A DNA stretch of 25,848 bases from the IMG/VR virus record IMGVR_UViG_3300030406_002380, positions 517 to 26,364 of that record, one strand, 5' to 3'. Positions 20,814 to 25,848 of this stretch are shown piece by piece (within the stretch, counting starts at the first letter, position 1; every line of letters begins with the position of its first letter). The translations under genes and the position numbers were made by a program. Origin of the DNA: a virus. Below the pieces are notes generated by a model. It worked only from the letters and a program-made list of their open reading frames with translations, was not told the origin of the DNA and did no database searches.

Positions 20814-22807
20814 GTGAATTAGATAAAAAAATAAATGACCAGTTAACAGAATTGTATACTAAAAATTATGCAAACAAAGAAACAGGTCTTACAATGATGG
20901 ACAGAGTTCAACTTATTGCAGATGGAGCATTGATGGGTTGGTCAGATGAAGCTTACGCAAGGTTAGCATCATTGGTCCAAGACAGACCCTATGAAGAAAT
21001 AGTTAGGGATATAAGAATTGGTTTAGAACAGGCAAAACAAAAAGATGGTTCATTTAAATATCAACTAGGAGGTGCTTTTTTACCTGTACTGGTTACCTTG
21101 CCTTTTAGTGGTGCAACTGCACCATTATCTTTTGGTAGATTAGCTGTGTATGGTGGTGTTTCAGGATTAACTACTGCTATAGGTGACCAACCTAGTTTTG
21201 GTGATATGAACCCAGTAGAGATAGGTATTGAAACTACAATCAGCACAGTTGCAAGCCCAACTTTAGCAAAAGCTGTTAATTTAGGTGGCACAGCAATAAA
21301 AAAAGCGTTTGAGAAGTCTGGTGGTCTTAGCAAAAAAGTTGAAGACAAACTTATGGAAATTGCTGAGGCATCTAATGTTAGTAAAGAATCTCTTATACAA
21401 GCAGTTTTAGAAGGCAAGACTATACCAGAAATAAGTGACCAAATGGCTATAAATATTAGAACTGTTTATGCCAAAGCACCAAAGGCAGGAGCAATTATTT
21501 CAGAGAGCATTGAAAAAAGAGTTCAAGAAAAACCTGATGTAGCCATATCTCAAATTCAAAAAGGATTATCAAAAGGTGCACCAGAGGGCAATGTTTTAGA
21601 GGCATTTACAATGAGTGAAAAAGCCTTAATAAAAGCAGAAAGTAATGCGTACAAAAAGGTTTTTGAAAAGTTTAAAGATTTAAATAATCCAGAAGTTGAT
21701 AATTTAGTATTAAGCATAGTCAACAGGATAAACCCAAAGCAATTAACAAAAGATATTAATTTAATAAACACAATGAAAGGCTTACCATCAGTCTTCAAAA
21801 AAAATAAAGATGGTTCATTTGAATTAAATAGAAGCCTATCTTTAGAAGAGGCAGAAAATGCCTATAGAGTAATAAGAGATTTAGGTGAAGGTCTAGCTAA
21901 AAAAGATGGTAAATTTAGTGTTGCAAGTGGTGTAAAAGAATTAGCTAATGAATTGAAAAATAAATTAGATGAAGTATCTCCAGACTTAAAAGCAACAAGA
22001 GCTAATTATAGAACAATAAAAGAATCTAGGGTCGAGTTTGATGAAGGCTCAAAATTATTAGGAAATACACCTGATAAAGTTGATGTGTTGATAAATCAAA
22101 AAATTACACAATTACAAAATCAACCTGAGCTTTTTCAAGCATTTAAAGAAGGAGTTGCCAACAACATTAGAGCCAAAATAGCTCAAAGAGGTGGCAAGCC
22201 TGCAATACTTAGAAGAATAGCAAACCCAGATTCTCAAGAATACAAAGCTATGGAAAAACTTTTTTCAGGTGAAGAGTTTGAGACTTTGATAAGAAATGTT
22301 CGTATAGCTACAGGTGCTTTAGATGCAAGAAATACTATTAAAGGTAACTCTATCACAGCAACTGCTTTAGCCAGACAAGATGCAATCAAGCCTACAATAT
22401 CTAAAACAGATGCATTACAGCTTGGTTTGGAAGCAACTAGTATGAACCCTTTTGCTATTATGAGGTTAGTAAAATTCTTTTTTCCAAACAAAGTTTCCAA
22501 TTTAAGTGATGATGAAATGAAACAATTAGCACAACTTATTATTAACGAAGATGCTGAGTTGTTGCAAAATGCACTTACTAATATGGATGCGAGAAATAGA
22601 TTACTAGGAATTGTAGATAGAAAAATAGCAAATCTACAAAAGTTAAGTGTAACACCAACATCCAGAACAGCGACAGAAGGTTTTGAGATTTCTCCACAAG
22701 GCTCTATGGAATTTGGATTTGGTGGAGATGAGAATCTCGCAAAGGAATTTTTATCAGGAACTTCTAAGGGCACACAAAATAAAATAATGCAATCAGTTAA
22801 TAATTAA
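20810..22807 (+). CDS. Large probable internal virion / ejection protein (665 aa)
   Basis: This is the longest protein in the window. The first 80 residues are helical and contain QLIADGALMGWSDEAYARLA. A hydrophobic, Gly/Pro-rich stretch follows at about 84-125 (GGAFLPVLVTLPFSGATAPL), which could insert in a membrane. The rest (about 160-665) is a long series of charged helices (IESRV-like; DKKINDQ; ANNIRAKIAQRGGKPAILRR) suited to a rod or channel. The size and place after two other internal-type genes fit the largest ejection protein of T7 (gp16), but no lytic transglycosylase motif is visible. The start is coupled to the previous gene with a poor ribosome binding site. The stop overlaps the next ATG (TAATG). 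Confidence 0.65.
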   Translation: MSELDKKINDQLTELYTKNYANKETGLTMMDRVQLIADGALMGWSDEAYARLASLVQDRPYEEIVRDIRIGLEQAKQKDGSFKYQLGGAFLPVLVTLPFSGATAPLSFGRLAVYGGVSGLTTAIGDQPSFGDMNPVEIGIETTISTVASPTLAKAVNLGGTAIKKAFEKSGGLSKKVEDKLMEIAEASNVSKESLIQAVLEGKTIPEISDQMAINIRTVYAKAPKAGAIISESIEKRVQEKPDVAISQIQKGLSKGAPEGNVLEAFTMSEKALIKAESNAYKKVFEKFKDLNNPEVDNLVLSIVNRINPKQLTKDINLINTMKGLPSVFKKNKDGSFELNRSLSLEEAENAYRVIRDLGEGLAKKDGKFSVASGVKELANELKNKLDEVSPDLKATRANYRTIKESRVEFDEGSKLLGNTPDKVDVLINQKITQLQNQPELFQAFKEGVANNIRAKIAQRGGKPAILRRIANPDSQEYKAMEKLFSGEEFETLIRNVRIATGALDARNTIKGNSITATALARQDAIKPTISKTDALQLGLEATSMNPFAIMRLVKFFFPNKVSNLSDDEMKQLAQLIINEDAELLQNALTNMDARNRLLGIVDRKIANLQKLSVTPTSRTATEGFEISPQGSMEFGFGGDENLAKEFLSGTSKGTQNKIMQSVNN

Positions 22808-22998
22808 TGTGGGGAGTTATACTAGATTATATGCCTAAGCCATCAGTTACAGAAGTAAAATCACAAATAGATACACACGAAGCCGTATGTGCAGAGAGAT
22901 GGAAAGAAACAATTTTGCGAATCAAACGCATAGAACACATTATGATTGGAACTGCAGGAACAACAATCGTTCTTTTAATTGGTCTATTGGTGAGATAA
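22807..22998 (+). CDS. Small coiled-coil protein with C-terminal membrane anchor (63 aa)
   Basis: The product has a polar helix (KSQIDTHEAVCAERWKETIL) and then IEHIMIGTAGTTIVLLIGLL, a C-terminal membrane span (about 45-62). This is the build of XhlA/hemolysin-type holin partners and pinholin-like proteins. The ATG at 22807 overlaps the previous stop (TAATG). An in-frame ATG at 22831 (MPKPSVTEV) would drop 8 residues, and the GGGGAG at 22811-22816 lies 14 bases ahead of it, which is long. The start is uncertain. A second lysis or membrane-fusing role after the ejection genes is inference. Confidence 0.65.
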   Translation: MWGVILDYMPKPSVTEVKSQIDTHEAVCAERWKETILRIKRIEHIMIGTAGTTIVLLIGLLVR

Positions 22999-23481
22999 AT
23001 GGACCCGCTCACCATTGCAGGGGCTATTGGAATTGCTACAAAAGCTTTTACAGCTTTGAAAAGTGGCATTGCAGTTGGGAAAGATATACAAGATATGGCG
23101 GGAACGCTTGGAAAATGGATGTCTGCCGTATCAGATGTTGACCAAGCAGAGAAGCAAGCAAAAAACCCACCTTTATTTAAAAAGCTTATGTTTTCAGGTT
23201 CTATCGAACAACAAGCCATAGAAGCGTTTGCGGCTAAGAAAAAACTTGAACAACAAAGAGCAGAGCTAAAACAATTTTTAATTTTTACATACGGCATGTC
23301 AGCATGGAATGAGCTACTGGCTATGGAGGGAAAAATCCGTAAGGACAGGGCTGAGATGATTTATAAAAAGAAGGAAGCTATACAAAAATTCATAAATGTT
23401 ATTGCTATTATTGTGCTTACCTTAACCATCTTTGGTTTTTTTGCATTACTAATTTATTTATGGAAAAACAAAAATTCATAA
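22999..23481 (+). CDS. Conserved membrane-anchored phage protein (160 aa)
   Basis: The protein starts MDPLTIAGAIGIATKAFTAL (a possible amphipathic or membrane-near helix), then GKWMSAVSDVDQAEKQAKNP, PPLFKKLMFSGSIEQQAIEAF, a charged helix, and a C-terminal membrane span (about 131-154, FINVIAIIVLTLTIFGFFAL). The block AVSDVDQAEKxAKNPPLFKKL with EQQAIEAFxAKKK is one I know from marine phage structural clusters, function unknown. It may be a virion or membrane-located protein used during ejection or assembly. It starts right after the previous stop (TAAATG). The single Ala-Ala pair is GCG-GCT. Confidence 0.72.
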   Translation: MDPLTIAGAIGIATKAFTALKSGIAVGKDIQDMAGTLGKWMSAVSDVDQAEKQAKNPPLFKKLMFSGSIEQQAIEAFAAKKKLEQQRAELKQFLIFTYGMSAWNELLAMEGKIRKDRAEMIYKKKEAIQKFINVIAIIVLTLTIFGFFALLIYLWKNKNS

Positions 23482-23664
23482 ATGCCAAGACAAATAATTT
23501 TAGATATAGACGAACTAAAGAAGATGAAGCTCAATGAGAATCAACTTAAATTAGTTGTATATTTAATAGATTACTTTACAGAACGTGAAAAAAACAAACC
23601 CAGAGGTTTAATATCTCTTCGAGAAAAGTGTGAGTATTTGTTAGGTTATAGGTTAAAAACTTAA
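23482..23664 (+). CDS. Last small gene of the rightward cluster (60 aa)
   Basis: The ATG lies directly after the preceding stop (TAAATG) and lacks a clear ribosome binding site, so translation probably depends on ribosomes ending there. The protein is a charged helical peptide with DIDELKKMKLNENQLKLVVY and a C-terminal LREKCEYLLGYRLKT. It is not recognised. The open frame ends in the convergent non-coding stretch. Its codon use matches its neighbours, which supports real coding, but a short end gene of this type could be dispensable. Confidence 0.55.
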   Translation: MPRQIILDIDELKKMKLNENQLKLVVYLIDYFTEREKNKPRGLISLREKCEYLLGYRLKT

Positions 23665-23762
23665 AACTGTGGCACACTTATCTCTATCCTTCATGTGCCT
23701 ATGTGAGTGGTGGTGGGAGAAAAAAATGAATTTTTCTTATAGAGACCAAACCATCTTTACAA

Positions 23763-23807
23763 GATATAATTCAATCTTCAAATAGGTAGATTTTGTTAAA
23801 TTATATC
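23763..23807 (+). terminator. Nested inverted repeats at the end of the rightward cluster (candidate terminator)
   Basis: GATATAATT (23763-23771) pairs with AATTATATC (23799-23807), and inside it AATCT (23773-23777) pairs with AGATT (23788-23792). The structure is AT-rich and so only moderately stable; TTTTG and TATTT follow it. Its position 100 bases after the last rightward stop and just before the end of a leftward gene fits a site where convergent transcripts end. The stretch 23665-23825 otherwise shows only a 6-bp inverted repeat GGCACA/TGTGCC (23671-23699) and a doubtful 19-codon frame. Confidence 0.35.
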
Positions 23808-23825
23808 ATTTTGTATTTAACATTA

Positions 23826-23993
23826 TTAATCCATAAGCGTCAATGTAGTAATTTTATGATGGTCACTAATTACCATTCTAACTTCCTCTTCACTATCTGC
23901 CTTTATAATCAAGCCAACATATTCACCATGCCTAGGCATATCAGGCAAATTATCATATAATCTTATTTTTATGTAATATTCGTTTTCTGTCAC
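23826..23993 (-). CDS. Small leftward protein with GTG start (55 aa)
   Basis: A GTG at 23993-23991 follows AAGGAGG at an ideal distance, and the frame runs to a TAA at 23828-23826. It has no ATG near its beginning, so ATG-only gene finding misses it. The product starts (M)TENEYYIKIRLYDNLPDMPR, followed by EYVGLIIKADSEEEVRMVIS and DHHKITTLTLMD. This reads as a small beta-alpha-beta unit with a hydrophobic strand and an acidic helix. No family is recognised. Its Asp-His is written GAC-CAT as elsewhere. It sits downstream of the lipoprotein gene and beyond a strong terminator, so it probably has its own promoter in 24000-24080. Confidence 0.7.
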   Translation of the reverse strand: MTENEYYIKIRLYDNLPDMPRHGEYVGLIIKADSEEEVRMVISDHHKITTLTLMD

Positions 23994-24083
23994 TCTATCC
24001 TCCTTTTAGTTTGTATTGTAACAAATTGTGTGATACTGTTCTCAAGAAGCGTAAAAACTTCTTATTAATAAAAATTTGCATCT

Positions 24084-24112
24084 GAGAAGGGGAGTTTATA
24101 GCTCCCCTTTTC
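24084..24112. terminator. Strong bidirectional terminator hairpin
   Basis: GAGAAGGGGAG (24084-24094) pairs with CTCCCCTTTTC (24102-24112) around a 7-base loop, with one G-T wobble. On the plus strand it is followed by a T-rich stretch (TTTAGTTTAGTTTT). On the minus strand it begins two bases after the lipoprotein stop, and a run of five T lies about 10 bases after it. It probably ends leftward transcription from the lipoprotein gene and could stop rightward read-through. A weaker hairpin AAGAAG/CTTCTT lies at 24044-24063. Confidence 0.75.
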
Positions 24113-24113
24113 T

Positions 24114-24419
24114 TTAGTTTAGTTTTATCTTTGGTGCACATAAGACCTGCACAACTATAGGTACATACCTTCCATTTGCTTTTATTCTTCCATGATACAT
24201 AACTGCTCTTAATCCTGCAGAATGACAATCCTGAATAGCGTTTACTGTTTCTTGTCTTGTCATTTGGAATATTTCCTTATCATGTATGAGTTTAGCATGT
24301 CCTTCTGGCAACTCTATCTTTTTGCCTTCAGGTATAACCCTTCCAATCATAACTTCTTTTTGTGGTTGGGTGCTACAAGCAGTAACACCCAATATTAATA
24401 ATATGTATAAAAGTTTCAT
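24114..24419 (-). CDS. Small phage lipoprotein (101 aa)
   Basis: The first 15 residues (MKLLYILLILGVTAC) form a short lipoprotein signal with Cys15 in the lipobox (V-T-A-C). Cleavage and lipidation at Cys15 would leave an 86-residue mature protein. The rest includes KEVMIGRVIPEGKKIELPEG, then GRIKANGRYVPIVVQVLCAP near the end. GGAGG precedes the ATG at 24419. The mature part is small and beta-rich. Phage lipoproteins of this size can block receptors against superinfection or act as an outer-membrane spanin. It lies outside the lysis cassette, which favours the former, but neither is shown. It is placed after the DUF932 gene on the same strand. Confidence 0.75.
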   Translation of the reverse strand: MKLLYILLILGVTACSTQPQKEVMIGRVIPEGKKIELPEGHAKLIHDKEIFQMTRQETVNAIQDCHSAGLRAVMYHGRIKANGRYVPIVVQVLCAPKIKLN

Positions 24420-24428
24420 AATATCCTC

Positions 24429-25331
24429 CTAAACTTTTTCTAATTTTTTCCACTCAGCAGAGTTAATCATATCTACAACTGAACTCTGTCTGTCTTGCTC
24501 AACCATATACTTTTTGGTCTCATCCTTTTGAATATCATTAAGATGAGTAGACCATGCAGTTGCTGATTGATATGCACACCATAGAGAGCCTTTAGCACCT
24601 TTTCTGCCATAATCACCCTGACCATGAATTTGTGTGACTTCTTCGTTGTATAAACCCATAAGAACAGATAACTGCTTCTTATTGATTTGATTTACACCTG
24701 CTAACCTAGAACCTGCAGATAATTTTTGCTTGGCAATAGTTTTGCTAAACATATCTGCAACATAGTCATCTTCAACTTTAGTATCCCACCATCTGTTAAA
24801 TCTTTCTGTTTCATCAGTAACAGATTTGACAGCAGATTGTATCTTCTTATTTGATTGCTCAATATCAAAAGACTTAGTGTGCTTACTAGCAGTATAAGCT
24901 AACTTTTGACCAGATACTAATGTATTGAAGCAAACATGATTTAACCAACCAAAAAATGCCTGAAACTTCCATTTACCATTGTAACTATTTCTGGCAACAT
25001 ATTTTAAAGATAAATCATGCTTACCAATTTTAGTATTATGGTCTTTGAAAACCACTTCCATTTTAGCCATTGCTCCATTCTCGAATGAATCCAATTTCAT
25101 TTCTGCATTATTAAAAGAAATACCTGCTTGCTTTATTTTTTGTAAAGCACCATCAAAAGCATCAACATGATTGATAGGTCTGTACTTTGACTTGATAATA
25201 CCTAAAGCATCATCAGTATCAGTCCTTACAATCTTCTGAGCCATTTCTCTAGGGATTGTAGGTATCTCTTTGATAGAGATAGGAAAATTTAATTTTTCCA
25301 TTTCTTCTTTATAAAATTTTGTATCTAACAT
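24429..25331 (-). CDS. DUF932 family phage/plasmid-related protein
   Basis: The 300-residue protein matches the DUF932 (phage/plasmid-like, TIGR03299-type) pattern: an early YRPINHVDAF segment (about 51-60), the strand and helix stretch MKLDSFENGAMAKMEVVF, then NSYNGKWKFQAFFGWLNHVC (about 115-134), and the C-terminal GSLWCAYQSATAWSTHL (about 248-264). Members are widespread in phages and plasmids; their function is unknown, often coded near replication or recombination genes. The ribosome binding site GGAG lies 7 bases before the ATG. It is separated by a palindrome from an upstream gene that continues out of the window. It belongs to the leftward unit and is not part of the virion genes. Confidence 0.85.
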   Translation of the reverse strand: MLDTKFYKEEMEKLNFPISIKEIPTIPREMAQKIVRTDTDDALGIIKSKYRPINHVDAFDGALQKIKQAGISFNNAEMKLDSFENGAMAKMEVVFKDHNTKIGKHDLSLKYVARNSYNGKWKFQAFFGWLNHVCFNTLVSGQKLAYTASKHTKSFDIEQSNKKIQSAVKSVTDETERFNRWWDTKVEDDYVADMFSKTIAKQKLSAGSRLAGVNQINKKQLSVLMGLYNEEVTQIHGQGDYGRKGAKGSLWCAYQSATAWSTHLNDIQKDETKKYMVEQDRQSSVVDMINSAEWKKLEKV

Positions 25332-25395
25332 ATTTGTCTCCTTTTTTTATTTATGATACAAGGAGAATGACCTGACATCCTCCGTTAGGTTAGGG

Positions 25396-25418
25396 GGAAG
25401 CATCATTATGATGCTTCC
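25396..25418 (-). other. Perfect 10-bp hairpin with a stop codon as its loop
   Basis: GGAAGCATCA pairs perfectly with TGATGCTTCC around TTA, which on the minus strand is the TAA stop of the partial gene (25408-25406). No T-run follows on either strand. It may stabilise or process mRNA, attenuate transcription into the DUF932 gene, or be a binding site. Confidence 0.6.
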
Positions 25419-25848
25419 TTCACTTGTTTTGCAAACTTAACTCTTTTAAGAGTTGTTACAAAATATTCTCTTAAATCTTCAGTATAATCTTTTTTGTAAC
25501 CACCAATCTCTGCTTCACAAAGAACTGTGTCACCTTCATCTAAAGAGTAAGCAAAATTTGATGTGCTAAATGTTATGTACTCATTATGGTTTGCGTCAAC
25601 AAACTTAACGCATCTTGTGCTACCAAATCTGCTTTGAAAACTAAAAGCATCAGTTACACCTAAGTTAAGCTGAACTTTATCGCCTTTAGCACCAACCTTT
25701 TTAGATAATGGAAATATTTGAGTTTCTTTTTCAGCTACATAAGGGCATCTTTCATATGTATATGTATTTTTTTGCTCTGAAGTACCATCTCTTTTTATTT
25801 CATTTAGCTCCCACTCTTCTTTAATAACAAGTTTAGAATTGTCTTTAT
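25406..25848 (-). CDS. Partial leftward protein with OB-fold-like C-terminus (at least 147 aa)
   Basis: The frame is open from the window edge to a TAA at 25408-25406, so the N-terminus is missing. The visible part contains WELNEIKRDG, then ERCPYVAEKETQIFPLSK, a beta-rich block with GDKVQLNLGVTDAFSFQS, FGSTRCVKFVDANHNEYI and a turn DEGDTVLCEAEIGGYKKD, and the end FVTTLKRVKFAKQVKEAS. The last 90 residues resemble a small OB-fold-like domain common at the C-termini of phage and plasmid proteins (strand, strand, EGDxVxxxxxI-x-YK, then TxLxRVK). It could bind single-stranded DNA or RNA, but no catalytic residues are visible. It is upstream of and in line with DUF932, and a hairpin covers its stop. 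Confidence 0.7.
   Translation of the reverse strand, partial: KDNSKLVIKEEWELNEIKRDGTSEQKNTYTYERCPYVAEKETQIFPLSKKVGAKGDKVQLNLGVTDAFSFQSRFGSTRCVKFVDANHNEYITFSTSNFAYSLDEGDTVLCEAEIGGYKKDYTEDLREYFVTTLKRVKFAKQVKEAS

Noticed and set aside
22234-22773. Long antisense frame (179 codons) under the 665-residue protein gene
   Set aside because: It lies wholly opposite a long well-supported gene, has low-quality hydrophobic and Ser-rich composition and no ribosome binding site.
23726-23785. 19-codon rightward frame after GGGAG in the convergent gap
   Set aside because: The ribosome binding site is fair, but the peptide is too short and has no recognisable feature.
23665-24113. A tRNA or structured RNA gene in the convergent gap
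   Set aside because: No cloverleaf or T-loop consensus is visible; only terminator-like hairpins and the 55-codon gene.
23995-24228. Leftward 77-codon frame across the terminator
   Set aside because: It starts inside the lipoprotein gene in another frame, runs through the terminator stem and ends in the ribosome binding site of the GTG-start gene.
25310-25378. Leftward 22-codon frame upstream of the DUF932 gene
   Set aside because: The GGAGG touches its ATG with no spacing and the frame overlaps the DUF932 start out of frame.
1-25848. GANTC or CCGG as further avoided sites
   Set aside because: GATTC, GAATC, GACTC and several CCGG sites are present, so there is no complete avoidance.

Overview
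The window looks like the virion-structure and lysis region of an AT-rich, short-tailed (podovirus-like) marine phage genome or uncultured viral contig. Many proteins resemble families I know from phages of marine alphaproteobacteria and cyanobacteria: the major capsid protein, GroES-like protein, cupredoxin-bearing virion protein, gp4/gp10-like tail proteins and a three-TM holin. There is no sheath, baseplate or tape-measure gene. The genes are tightly packed, often overlapping by ATGA or TAATG, with strong GGAG-type ribosome binding sites. These family calls come from reading the protein sequences, not from a search. No integrase, tRNA, CRISPR array or insertion sequence is visible. The host is inferred only as an AT-rich marine bacterium.

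Layout. (1) 1-384: a leftward partial gene and a divergent promoter region with a palindrome. (2) 385-4052: head morphogenesis, with a lysine-rich mini-protein, a small gene, a GroES-like co-chaperonin, a scaffold-like protein, two head proteins and the major capsid protein, followed by a stem-loop. (3) 4141-10706: virion proteins, including a cupredoxin-like insertion, two head-tail adaptor proteins, a Gly-rich repeat protein and fibre or adhesin-like proteins. (4) 10706-12868: an AT-hook-like protein, an EF-hand membrane protein, a 2OG-Fe(II) oxygenase-like protein, a holin, a 40-residue zinc ribbon and a T4-type lysozyme. (5) 12869-16259: a gp10-like tail nozzle and a tail fibre with small partners. 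(6) 16260-23664: a GNAT-fold protein among large probable ejection (internal virion) proteins, ending in small membrane proteins. (7) 23665-25848: convergent leftward genes, namely a GTG-start 55-residue protein, a lipoprotein, a DUF932 protein and a partial OB-fold-like protein, separated by hairpins.

The rightward genes read as one late programme: folding and assembly of the head, tail attachment, host recognition, DNA ejection and lysis. The order scaffold - capsid - adaptor - nozzle - GNAT - internal proteins parallels T7 genes 9-16. Portal and terminase genes are not in the window.

The most unusual signal is compositional. By eye I found no GATC and no GCAGC/GCTGC in the whole window, and codon choice appears bent to avoid them. 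All 15 Ala-Ala pairs are written GCG-GCN or GCC-GCG, and Asp before a codon starting with C is always GAC. This suggests strong escape from two host restriction specificities.
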